Assembly: GCA_016222945.1 (NCBI GenBank)
Contig: JACRPY010000004.1
Location: 62,001-126,000, forward strand
Reading direction: 5' to 3'
Length of the DNA: 64,000 nucleotides
Origin: Methanobacterium sp.
GTDB taxonomy: Archaea > Methanobacteriota > Methanobacteria > Methanobacteriales > Methanobacteriaceae
Shown: piece by piece, positions 34,647-43,691 of the stretch
How positions within the stretch are numbered: the first letter of the stretch is position 1
Layout: every line of letters starts with the position of its first letter
Position numbers and translations under genes: made by a program
The notes under the pieces: generated by a model
What the model was told of the DNA's origin: nothing
Databases searched by the model: none
The model's input: the letters and a program-made list of their open reading frames with translations, nothing else

Positions 34647-36053
34647 ATGCATTTAGGAGGAAATTCACTGTTATACAAAAACATGGGTAAAACAGAAGAA
34701 AATAACAAGATGGATTTATTTTTAGGCTCAAAAAATCGGATTGAAAAACAAAAACTAATTATCGTAGGATTCGATCCAGGATTAACTGCAGGAATCGCCA
34801 TTTTAGACCTTTCAGGTAATTTAATAGCGGTTAAAAGCTGTAAAGAAATTTCTAAAGCTGAAATAATAAAATATATTATAGGTTATGGAAAAACAATTTT
34901 AGTTGCAACAGATGTTTACCCCCCGCCAAAAATGGTTAAAAAACTTGCAACAACTCTTAATTCTAAAATATTTTCTCCAGATAAAACATTCACAGTCAGC
35001 TCAAAAATAGAGCTTGTGGAAAGCTATTTAAATGAAATATCGGCCACTAAATATCCTGAAAATGCCCATGAAAGAGATGCACTTGCAGCTGCAATTAAAA
35101 CTTATAAACACTATCAAAATAAGCTCAGGCAAATTGAAAAACGTGCAGAAAAACTTGAATTATCTTTCGGGGAAGTTGATGAAGTTAAAAGAATGGTTAT
35201 TTTGGGAACTCCCATTAGTAAAGCGATAAATAGCATTTTAAAAGTTCCTGATGAAAAAGATGATTTGGAAACACAAATTGAAGAAGTAGAACAAGAAATT
35301 GATTCTGCAGATGAAATGGAAATAAACAAGATTAAAGAATCTTTAAAAAGACTTAAACTGAAAGTGAAATCTCAAGAAAGGCAGATTCAAAGTTTAAAGC
35401 TTAAAAATAGAAATTTAAAGGAAGATGCCAGTAAATATAAAGATGAGGTATCCTCTCTTGAAGAAAAAATAGAGAAATTACATTACAACTATTCTAAGGA
35501 TATTTTACTTAAAAAGAAGATATCTTCAAAGATTGCAATCATAAAGGGACTTCAAGAAAAATATACTAAAGAAAAAAATAACCGAGAACAGCTTGAAGAG
35601 AATTTACGTTCCATAAAAAAAGTTAGGGCAATGGAATTATCTAAAAAGGCAGTGCCTGTAAAAATTATTGAATATTTCACTAAAGAAGGAATAAGGGAAG
35701 CAGATGAGTATTGGAAGATAAAAAAAGGAGATACAGTTCTTTTATCAACTACTGAAGGTGGAGGATCCCAAACAGCATCATTATTAATTAAATTGGCTGT
35801 AAAAGCAGTTATAGCTGCCGATAAAATGTCTCATCTTGCAGAAGAAGAATTTGAGAAAAATATGGTGCCAGTACTCGATGCAGATGAATTAGAAATGGAA
35901 ATTATCGATGAATTTGCAGTTATTGACAGAGATGTTTTAGAAAAGGAAATAGAAAAGTGGAAAACTAAAACTGAAGAAAAAGAACGTAAGGAAGAGGAAA
36001 AAAAGCTCTTTAAAGTGATGGATGAATATAGGGCTCAAAGGAAAAGGCCATAG
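34647..36053 (+). CDS. DUF460 protein, RNase H-like N-terminus plus coiled coil
   Basis: The protein has an RNase H-like/RuvC-like start I-I-V-G-F-D-P-G-L-T-A-G-I-A-I-L-D, the H-E-R-D-A-L-A-A-A segment that supplies a further acidic residue, long coiled coils in the middle, and a conserved C-terminal domain. DUF460 occurs across euryarchaea; a nuclease role has been proposed, not shown. Start choice is open: ATG 34647 precedes an AGGAGG (34655-34660) that is 7 nt from an in-frame CTG at 34668, and ATG 34683 is a further option. Confidence 0.75.
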   Translation: MHLGGNSLLYKNMGKTEENNKMDLFLGSKNRIEKQKLIIVGFDPGLTAGIAILDLSGNLIAVKSCKEISKAEIIKYIIGYGKTILVATDVYPPPKMVKKLATTLNSKIFSPDKTFTVSSKIELVESYLNEISATKYPENAHERDALAAAIKTYKHYQNKLRQIEKRAEKLELSFGEVDEVKRMVILGTPISKAINSILKVPDEKDDLETQIEEVEQEIDSADEMEINKIKESLKRLKLKVKSQERQIQSLKLKNRNLKEDASKYKDEVSSLEEKIEKLHYNYSKDILLKKKISSKIAIIKGLQEKYTKEKNNREQLEENLRSIKKVRAMELSKKAVPVKIIEYFTKEGIREADEYWKIKKGDTVLLSTTEGGGSQTASLLIKLAVKAVIAADKMSHLAEEEFEKNMVPVLDADELEMEIIDEFAVIDRDVLEKEIEKWKTKTEEKERKEEEKKLFKVMDEYRAQRKRP

Positions 36054-36317
36054 GAGCTTAAATAATTAATTTTATTTTTTTTTACATAATTGTAATGACT
36101 TTATTTGTGAATTTTTTTAGAATTAACTTTATTAATTCTTTAGCTTTTATAAAGATTATATGAATATTCACAATTTAATAACTCTTTTAGGGTAAATTCC
36201 ATTTATTATGCTTGTTTTCTGCATTAAATCATTAATTAGTTAAAGTAAAAAAATTAAAAATAGAATCATATCAATAGGTTTAAAAAATAGGATGGTAATA
36301 ATATATTTTAGATTCTC

Positions 36318-39300
36318 ATGATAATCAATAATCTTTTCAATCAAACTTTGATGCGGAAGTATTCAAAGAACTTCAAATTAAATCCTTCAAAGCATGAACT
36401 TATTTTAAAGCATATTGAAAAGATAGAAGAGGGTCAGTTTGAAGCAGAAACTAAGAATTATATTTATTTTTATGAAGTATGGTTGAAAGGTATTTTAGGT
36501 TATGATCTCGATGAAAACATCCTTATAGATGAGAAAGAAGAGGAAGGGCGAGGTAAAAGCGAGTTTATACTGAAATCTGATGATAAGAAGTTTATGGTGG
36601 TTGAGCTCAAGGACCAGAAAACGGACTTGGACAAACCACAAAACCGGGTCAATGATAAGCGAACACCTGTTGACCAGGCTTTTGATTATGCCCAACATAC
36701 AGGAGATATTGACTGGATACTTGTATCCAATTATAATGAATTCAGATTATACAATTGGCATAAGAAAGGCCATTACATATCATTTAATGCAGCTGAACTT
36801 TTAGATAAAACAATCTTCTCCTATTTCATGTTATCATTCTCCAAGAAGAGCTACATCGAAACTGGTTTTATTGATAAATTAATGGATAAAACAATTGTTG
36901 TGGAAAGAGAACTGGAAAAAGAATTTTATAAACTATATAATGAAACTCGGTTAATGCTTATAAAAGAATTTGAAGAAATCAATGAGTTATCCCGACTTGA
37001 CGCCATCCACTATGCTCAGATGATAATGAACAGATACATGTTTATATGTTTCGCAGAAGACATAGAACTTCTACCTCCTCAGATTTCCACAGACACTATC
37101 CAAACGCCTATACTTAAAGGAAACCTAAGACATGGAAGCATCTGGCAAAGATTAAACGAATTATTTTTAGATATTAACGAAGGAAACGAATACAAAAAGA
37201 TATCCCAATACAATGGAGGCATATTCAAAGAAGACTTAGATCATATAAAGATTAGGGATATTGTGGAAGATCAAAAGTTCTTCAATGATGTTTACCAGAA
37301 TTGGAAATTTGAAGAATATGAAAAAGAAGCAAATATTGACCTTGGACCATACGGCCCGAAAGTAAACCCCATATACCGAAACATGCTCACAATATCCACA
37401 TTCGACTTCTCAACAGAATTAGATGTAAATATCCTTGGTCACATCTTCGAAAACTCAATTGGAGACATAGAAGAACTCAAAGAAGACAGTAAAGGAAGAC
37501 GAAAAAAAGAAGGCATATTCTACACACCAGACTACATCACAGACTACATCTGCAGAAACACAATCATACCCTACCTAAGCAAAAATGGAAAATCAGAAAC
37601 CGTGGCTGAGCTCATCCAAGAATATTCAACAGGACAAGAAATTGAAACACTTGAATCTGAAGTAATGAACATTAAAATAGTTGATCCTGCATGTGGATCG
37701 GGAGCTTTCCTTAACAAAGCATCAGATATTCTATTAGAAATTCACAAATCTATCTACGCTTTTAAAAAGGGTAAATACACCACCACGATCAAAACCAAAG
37801 GTGGAAAGGGTAAAGATAAAGTAAAAAGCACCGCAAAACATATCAAGCTTGATTCATTTTTTGATGAAATATCAGCAAGAAGAGAAATATTAATCCATAA
37901 CATCTATGGAGTAGACCTAAACGAAGAATCTGTGGATATAACCAAATTAGCATTATTTTTAAAAGTCTGCCAGGAAGACAGGAAACTTCCAGACCTTGAA
38001 AACAACATAAAATGCGGTAACTCACTGATTGATGATCCTGAATTTAATGATAAGCCATTCCGCTGGGAAGATGAATTTAAGGCCATATTTGATGAGGGGG
38101 GTTTTGATGTGGTGGTGGGTAATCCTCCCTATGTTAGACAGGAGAAAATAAAAGAGATAAAACCATATTTAAAGGAAAATTATGAAATTTTTGATGGTGT
38201 TGCCGATCTTTATGTATATTTCTTTGAAAAAGGTATGAAAATCTTGAAGAATGGTGGTTATTTCTCTTTTATAAGTTCAAATATGTTTATTAGAGCAAAA
38301 TACGGATTTAAACTTAGAAAATTCATTTTAAATAATAAATTAATGAAATATTTTGATTATACTTCTGGAAGTATCTTTGAAGAGGCAAAAGTAGACCCTT
38401 GTATAATTGTTTTGAAAAAAGAAATACCTAATGATAATAGTAAAATATGTGTTAACGAAGAATTTGAGATAAATCAGAATAGGTTTAATTATGAAGATTG
38501 GGTTTTTGAAACCCCCGAAATTTTGAGCTTAATTGATAAAATAAATTCTAAAGGCATTAAATTTAAAGAAATTAAAGATTTAAATATATATAGAGGAATA
38601 TTAACTGGTTTAAATATAGCATTTAATATTGATAAATTAATGAAAGAAAAACTAATTAGTAACGATAAAAGTAGTAATAGATTAATTAAACCTTTGATAA
38701 GAGGACAGGATATTAAAAAGTGGAAAACAGACTTTAAAGATTTATATTTAATTTTTACAAAAAGAGGCATTGAAATTAATGAATATCCTGCAATTAAATC
38801 GCATTTAAGTCATTATAAAAAACAATTAATACCTAAAAACAGTGGACAAAGAATAGGTAGGAAAGCAGGAAATTATGAATGGTATGAGATACAAGATACA
38901 GTTGATTATCACAAAGAATTGGATAAAGAAAAATTGATTTTTCCAGGTATTTCTACAAATCTTTTTGCCACATATGATGATCAAAGAATTTATCCTAACA
39001 ATTCTGCTTATATAATTACTTCAGATAAAATCGATCTAAAATATTTAAGTGCAATAATATCTTCTAAAACTTTAAATTTTGTTTTTAAACATTCTGGCGT
39101 TCCACTTGCTCGAACAACATCTAATCCTTTGGAAAGACCTCGATATCATCTTTATAAAAATTACATTGAAAAACTTCCAATAATCGTAAATTTTGAGAAT
39201 AAACAAATCACTAAAAAAGCCGATCAAATGCTTAAACTCAACAAAGACTTAATGAATGAAATTAATTCTTTTAAAGACTGGCTAAAACACACATTTAACA

Positions 39301-39566
39301 TTGAAAAATTCTCACAAAAACTTGATAAATACTATAAATTAACCTTTGATGACTTTTTAACGGAATTAAAGAAAAAAAAGGTAGATATCACATCAAGAAA
39401 GAACTATAATCTTCTTAAAAAAGAATTTGAAGAAAGTATAAGTAAAATTAATCCATTACTTCAAGAAATTGAAATAACTGATAAAGAAATTGATCAGATG
39501 GTTTATGAGTTATATGGGCTTACTGAGGATGAGATTAAGATTATTGAGGAGAGTTTAAGCAAATAA
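36318..39566 (+). CDS. Type IIG restriction-modification enzyme (Eco57I-type methylase fusion)
   Basis: The 1082-residue protein joins a PD-(D/E)XK-like nuclease region at the N-terminus (G-K-S-E-F-I-L ... V-V-E-L-K-D-Q, residues 79-100) to an N6-adenine methyltransferase: motif I D-P-A-C-G-S-G-A-F-L-N at 456-466 and motif IV N-P-P-Y at 602-605. The C-terminal part should be the target recognition domain. It cleaves unmodified DNA and methylates host sites as a single polypeptide (family knowledge). The start at ATG 36318 has only a weak site. It is followed by a nuclease-like gene 73 nt downstream, forming the left end of the accessory island. Confidence 0.87.
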   Translation: MIINNLFNQTLMRKYSKNFKLNPSKHELILKHIEKIEEGQFEAETKNYIYFYEVWLKGILGYDLDENILIDEKEEEGRGKSEFILKSDDKKFMVVELKDQKTDLDKPQNRVNDKRTPVDQAFDYAQHTGDIDWILVSNYNEFRLYNWHKKGHYISFNAAELLDKTIFSYFMLSFSKKSYIETGFIDKLMDKTIVVERELEKEFYKLYNETRLMLIKEFEEINELSRLDAIHYAQMIMNRYMFICFAEDIELLPPQISTDTIQTPILKGNLRHGSIWQRLNELFLDINEGNEYKKISQYNGGIFKEDLDHIKIRDIVEDQKFFNDVYQNWKFEEYEKEANIDLGPYGPKVNPIYRNMLTISTFDFSTELDVNILGHIFENSIGDIEELKEDSKGRRKKEGIFYTPDYITDYICRNTIIPYLSKNGKSETVAELIQEYSTGQEIETLESEVMNIKIVDPACGSGAFLNKASDILLEIHKSIYAFKKGKYTTTIKTKGGKGKDKVKSTAKHIKLDSFFDEISARREILIHNIYGVDLNEESVDITKLALFLKVCQEDRKLPDLENNIKCGNSLIDDPEFNDKPFRWEDEFKAIFDEGGFDVVVGNPPYVRQEKIKEIKPYLKENYEIFDGVADLYVYFFEKGMKILKNGGYFSFISSNMFIRAKYGFKLRKFILNNKLMKYFDYTSGSIFEEAKVDPCIIVLKKEIPNDNSKICVNEEFEINQNRFNYEDWVFETPEILSLIDKINSKGIKFKEIKDLNIYRGILTGLNIAFNIDKLMKEKLISNDKSSNRLIKPLIRGQDIKKWKTDFKDLYLIFTKRGIEINEYPAIKSHLSHYKKQLIPKNSGQRIGRKAGNYEWYEIQDTVDYHKELDKEKLIFPGISTNLFATYDDQRIYPNNSAYIITSDKIDLKYLSAIISSKTLNFVFKHSGVPLARTTSNPLERPRYHLYKNYIEKLPIIVNFENKQITKKADQMLKLNKDLMNEINSFKDWLKHTFNIEKFSQKLDKYYKLTFDDFLTELKKKKVDITSRKNYNLLKKEFEESISKINPLLQEIEITDKEIDQMVYELYGLTEDEIKIIEESLSK

Positions 39567-39639
39567 TCATTAAATTTGGATTTAAATGACTTTAAAGCTA
39601 AAAAATACAAAAAATTAGATAAAAACTTGGAGATACATA

Positions 39640-41427
39640 ATGTTAAGAATATCAAAAAGTAAAGGTAAAGAAAATATCAAAAATAAACCTAAAGATGATT
39701 CATCTGCAAAAACCACATCAATACACTCTAAACCTAAGATATTACTTATTGATTTACCTAAAGAAGTATCTGATGGTTTAGAATCTAATGGTTTCAATGT
39801 AACCAATGGAACTTTCGGATCTCCATATAATATAAAAGTTAGCAATAACCTTACACCCATTATAGAGCGTCCTAATTTACCAAATATTTCTGAACAAGAA
39901 GTGATATTCATAGATTTAACTTCTCCAGCTACCTTAAATGAGTCAGATATTAAGGATTATGTTGAAACTAAAGAAAATCAATGGTGGGCTAATTGTAGAT
40001 CGGGTGTTATTGATCCAAGGCCCGTATTCATGTATTATCTAAAGAAAAATTTTGACCGTATTTTGGCTCATGGTGGATTTATTGTTATATTTGCCCAACC
40101 ACGGTTTAAAAAAGAGTATATTTGGGGTAAAAATCAGCCTGGCTACGGTTTGGTAGGGGATACAGAAAAACATGATAATTGGTCATTTCTTTCTATTTTA
40201 AATGATAGTGATCTTAAAGTTGATTTTCTTTCTGGTGAAGAGATTAATGTAAAAGGGAATGAAAATGAAATTTTTAACTTTTTAAAAAGAAATATTAAAG
40301 GAACATTCTTTAGAGCTATTTTTAATGCTCGCTTTGGTTTAAAAGATAAATGGTTTACTCTTTTAACAAACAAATTTGGAAATCCAGTTAGTGGTTTGAT
40401 TTTATCTGATGATTTTAATGGTGGTGGGGTTCTTATTTTGCCGCAGATACCTAAGACTCCTGATGTAATTTCTGCTTTATTAACTGAGGTAATTGCAGAT
40501 TTATCTCCACACCTTTTTCCAGATTTAGAAGGAGCTAAATGGGTTCAAAAAGATGATTATGAGCTGGAAGCTGTTAAGAAGTTTGAAAAGGAGAAAATAC
40601 AAGTTAAAGCTGAAGCTGAAAAACAATTAGCTTTACTTGACGAAAAAATTGACCAAGAAAGGGAAGAATTTGGATTTTTACATGGAATTCTAACCAAGAC
40701 TGGGGATGAACTCGTAGAAGATGTTAAAAAATGTCTCGATTTTATAGGTTTTAAACAGGTTGTAGATGTTGATAAGACTATTGAGGAGGGTAAGAAGCGA
40801 GAAGAAGATTTACAGATACTTGACGGATCTCCTACTCTTTTAGTAGAAATTAAAGGAAAATCGGGTTTTCCAACGGATGAAGACATTTTACAGGTTCATA
40901 AATATATTCCAAGGCGGATAAAAGAATGGAAGAGATTTGATGTTAATGGTATATCCATAATTAATTATCGGAGAAATATTCCTGCATTTGAAAGAGAGCC
41001 GTTTTTAGAAGATCAGATTGAAACTGTTAAATCTCATGATATTGGTATTGTATCCACAGTAGATTTATTTGTTTTAATTAGAGGCATGATCAAATGGGGA
41101 TGGGATCCAAAAGTTATAAGGGATTTATTTTATGAAATTGGTAAAATACCTGATTTTCCGGCGAATTATGAACATATAGGAGAAATATTCACCTATATAA
41201 AAAATGATAACATTATAGGGATTAATATTGAATCTGGAAAGTTATATAAAGGTCAAAGAATTGGTTACAAGATTAATAATGAATTTTTGGAAGAAAATAT
41301 AACTTCTTTACAAATCAATAAGCAGGATGTTGAGGAGGCCCCTACAGGACAATCTGCAGGTATCAAAACTATCTATTCTGAAAAAGAATTAAAAGAAGGT
41401 ATAAAGGTATATGAAGTTACTAAATAA
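39640..41427 (+). CDS. Nuclease-like protein with C-terminal EF-Tu-type barrel
   Basis: The 595-residue protein has a Rossmann-like N-terminal stretch (K-P-K-I-L-L-I-D-L-P, residues 32-40) and a central alpha/beta part. A coiled coil spans about 310-345. A PD-(D/E)XK-like segment (I-L-D-G-S-P-T-L-L-V-E-I-K-G-K) has D395, E403 and K405. The last 65 residues (H-I-G-E-I-F-T-Y, G-K-L-Y-K-G-Q-R-I-G, S-L-Q-I-N, A-P-T-G-Q-S-A-G-I-K-T) read like translation-factor domain 2, as also found in U32 peptidases. Adjacency to the type IIG gene suggests a defence role. I know no named family with this combination. Confidence 0.65.
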   Translation: MLRISKSKGKENIKNKPKDDSSAKTTSIHSKPKILLIDLPKEVSDGLESNGFNVTNGTFGSPYNIKVSNNLTPIIERPNLPNISEQEVIFIDLTSPATLNESDIKDYVETKENQWWANCRSGVIDPRPVFMYYLKKNFDRILAHGGFIVIFAQPRFKKEYIWGKNQPGYGLVGDTEKHDNWSFLSILNDSDLKVDFLSGEEINVKGNENEIFNFLKRNIKGTFFRAIFNARFGLKDKWFTLLTNKFGNPVSGLILSDDFNGGGVLILPQIPKTPDVISALLTEVIADLSPHLFPDLEGAKWVQKDDYELEAVKKFEKEKIQVKAEAEKQLALLDEKIDQEREEFGFLHGILTKTGDELVEDVKKCLDFIGFKQVVDVDKTIEEGKKREEDLQILDGSPTLLVEIKGKSGFPTDEDILQVHKYIPRRIKEWKRFDVNGISIINYRRNIPAFEREPFLEDQIETVKSHDIGIVSTVDLFVLIRGMIKWGWDPKVIRDLFYEIGKIPDFPANYEHIGEIFTYIKNDNIIGINIESGKLYKGQRIGYKINNEFLEENITSLQINKQDVEEAPTGQSAGIKTIYSEKELKEGIKVYEVTK

Positions 41428-41907
41428 GATTATTCTTCAAATAATTAATTGGGCGTGTTAAATTCATCTTTCACTTTCTTTTTCATTCCATTGTTTGATG
41501 AATATTCCTGTTGGTTCTTTTGGTGTTTTTTGTTATGATATCTCCTTGCTTTTATGAAATATGCTTTGCTTCATATTCTAATTAAATCTTTAAATTTACT
41601 TGTATTATATTTACTCTTTGATTCATTATTCAATGATTTTTCCAGTGAACCTATATAATTCCGTTGCGTTTCTAATAGTATTGTAAGTTCGCTAATTTTT
41701 TTCATTAATTGTTGTCGTTTGGTCTTGACTTTAACACATTCCCTATTTTTTTAAATGATTTTTATTTTGTTTTTCTGTACGAATTACGGATTTAACAGGT
41801 GTGCTGAATACATCATTCGTATAATCTTTAGTTACTTCAAAATATGTCAACTTGAACTCGATCGTAGATTTCATCAATCTTTTGTGACATCAATCTCACA
41901 TTTCAAA
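41428..41907. other. 480-bp region with decayed coding fragments
   Basis: No intact gene is seen between the nuclease-like gene and the TIR operon. On the minus strand two fragments in different frames (41743-41874 and 41571-41745) look like a broken gene; see that entry. The remainder, 41428-41570, is A/T-rich and T-rich. Confidence 0.5.
41571..41874 (-). pseudogene. Decayed coding fragment, possibly an integrase tail
   Basis: Frame 1 from ATG 41874 reads M-K-S-T-I-E-F-K-L-T-Y-F-E-V-T-K-D-Y-T-N and stops at 41743; frame 2 continues N-R-E-C-V-K-V-K-T-K-R-Q-Q-L-M-K-K-I-S-E-L-T and stops at 41571. Joined, they give a K-S-x-I, T-Y-F, D-V-F pattern and then a coiled coil, the same layout as K-S-K-V, A-Y-F, K-V-Y and the coiled coil at the end of the recombinase at 47792. 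I infer a frameshifted remnant of a related recombinase; identity is weak. Confidence 0.35.
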
Positions 41908-42492
41908 CTATAATCCTATTTTCTTACGGAAATGGTCATGTAAAATAATATAAATTACTATTCCAGCAATTAAAACAATTATTAGGCCATATATAAAGTC
42001 ATATAAAGAAGCTACATTAATTAAAATAAACGCTGCACCAGATACTATGGCAAATATAAGAAAGTACATTGAAGAATTAACGAGTACTGCTCTCTCATGC
42101 AAAATTTTCTTATTTATTTTCATATCCTCAACTTTTTCTTTAGATATTATTTTTAAAAGCTCACTTTTAGACTTATTAATATATTCTGGCTCTAAATATT
42201 TCTCTGATTTTAGTGTCTGAAATAATGCTTGACGATATGCTAAACCCGACATTATTAACGAAGCAATTGCAAAAATGCTTGATATGACTAAAATAATAAT
42301 AAATTGAACAACAATTTTTGCGTTTAATATTTGCAATATTGCTAATAATTCTAAATTTAAAATTATGCCAACAAAACCAATAAGTTGACCTGCCCTCTCT
42401 CTAATAGTCTTATAAGTTCTAAAAGCACCTTGAAATTGATAAGATACCTCTCCATATATTATTTCAAGAGCTTCTTTATCTTCAGATTCCAT
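41908..42492 (-). CDS. Four-helix membrane protein of the TIR operon
   Basis: The 194-residue protein has two membrane helices at about residues 36-58 and 62-85, a charged cytoplasmic linker, and two more at about 143-163 and 166-187. Its N-terminal helix with R-A-G-Q-L-I-G-F-V-G-I-I-L-N is reminiscent of SLATT or Pycsar-type membrane effectors, but I cannot assign it firmly. It starts 16 nt after the TIR gene with AAAGGGG as ribosome site, so both are made from one transcript. It may be a pore-forming effector or a membrane anchor for the TIR partner (inference). Confidence 0.6.
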   Translation of the reverse strand: MESEDKEALEIIYGEVSYQFQGAFRTYKTIRERAGQLIGFVGIILNLELLAILQILNAKIVVQFIIILVISSIFAIASLIMSGLAYRQALFQTLKSEKYLEPEYINKSKSELLKIISKEKVEDMKINKKILHERAVLVNSSMYFLIFAIVSGAAFILINVASLYDFIYGLIIVLIAGIVIYIILHDHFRKKIGL

Positions 42493-42508
42493 AACTTAAC
42501 CCCTTTAA

Positions 42509-43294
42509 TCAAACATCTTCTACAGCTATTAATTCTTTTAGCTTTTTAAGCTTAGTTTTATCAATTTTATTCTCGTTAATCTCTATAAACTTAGGTAAAT
42601 ATACTCTTTTACATTTACCTGCATCCCAAATTTGATTATTTGCAATAGAAACATCAACTACTCTATTTATTTCATTAACACTTAACTTATCGAAATAAGG
42701 CAACAAATTACCCATGAATTGCTCTGCTTTACGATAACCTTTAACTCCATTTAATTCACTAATTAAATTGCCAAAAATATTTATTTCAGGGAAATTATCA
42801 ATTATTGGATTTATTAAATAATTTAACGGAATATTATGTTGTTTTATGGATTTTCCTTGGCGGTGACTCATAAAACCATAAGGCCTAACGCTATCAAGGC
42901 TTAACGGAATAATCAAAACATTCCTAAAACAAGCAATACCTGCTTCTTGAGAGCACCAATCAGAATTCCTAAAATTATCGCTTAAAATAGGAATAAAAAT
43001 ATCAGCTTCATCCAATTCTTTAAGAATACGGTGTTTCCATTCTTCAGATATTCCAATATCCTCATGTGCCATGAAGCTTTCAATCCCCAAATAAGCAAGT
43101 AACTCTTTTATTTCAGCCCCAACATGTCTATCTTCAACAGAATAACTTATAAATGCGTTTAATTTCTCTTTTTTATGAATAATTTTTTCTTTTTCTAATG
43201 ACTTTCCTAAATTAACACTTCTAATCTCATTTATTCTGGGAGTACCTGCATTTTTTATTATTCTTCCAATTGGAGCAATTGGTAATTCAGCCAT
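42509..43294 (-). CDS. Histone-TIR fusion protein
   Basis: Residues 1-36 begin M-A-E-L-P-I-A-P-I-G-R-I-I-K-N-A-G and continue T-P-R-I-N-E ... L-G-K-S-L-E-K-E, matching the first helix, first loop and start of the second helix of archaeal histones (HMf type). Residues 45-155 are a TIR domain: N-A-F-I-S-Y-S-V-E-D, S-F-M-A-H-E-D-I, I-F-I-P-I-L-S-D-N-F and S-D-W-C-S-Q-E with the likely NADase Glu117. The remaining 105 residues are helical (L-L-P-Y-F-D-K-L). GGAGGTGAAATT precedes the ATG, so the histone part is genuinely translated. It is co-transcribed with a membrane protein. Probable role: abortive defence with TIR-driven NAD+ loss (inference). Confidence 0.8.
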   Translation of the reverse strand: MAELPIAPIGRIIKNAGTPRINEIRSVNLGKSLEKEKIIHKKEKLNAFISYSVEDRHVGAEIKELLAYLGIESFMAHEDIGISEEWKHRILKELDEADIFIPILSDNFRNSDWCSQEAGIACFRNVLIIPLSLDSVRPYGFMSHRQGKSIKQHNIPLNYLINPIIDNFPEINIFGNLISELNGVKGYRKAEQFMGNLLPYFDKLSVNEINRVVDVSIANNQIWDAGKCKRVYLPKFIEINENKIDKTKLKKLKELIAVEDV

Positions 43295-43691
43295 AATTTC
43301 ACCTCCTCTCTAAAAGTATTATACATTCCTAATTTTCATTTGGCACATGAAAATAAAAACTTATCATATTAGTTGCTATGGAAAATATGCTATTAATTAT
43401 CTGAAGCTGAGATTCATTCCATGGGAAATTATTGAAAATATGCCGAAACCCAATTTTCTATATGATTAAATAAATAGTGAAATATTTATTTATATATAAT
43501 ATAGCGAAACCATTTTTCTGAAAATTGATTAAAATCATTATTATCAGATTTATCTCTCTTAAACTCCTTATTTTAAGAAGGTGAAAAATACATTTTATAA
43601 GATTTGAAAAATATAGTTAAAAGATAAACAATATAATACCTTATTTACTTAATTGAAGTGTTAATATAGTTTAGTTTTTTGATAAGATTTT
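43295..43691. other. 397-bp region upstream of the TIR operon
   Basis: No gene is visible. A TATA-like stretch TATTTATTTATATATAATA lies at about 43483-43501 and may serve the TIR operon on the minus strand with a long leader. Two similar boxes, CGAAACCCAATTTTCTA (43444-43460) and CGAAACCATTTTTCTG (43505-43520), flank it and could be regulator sites. Confidence 0.4.
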
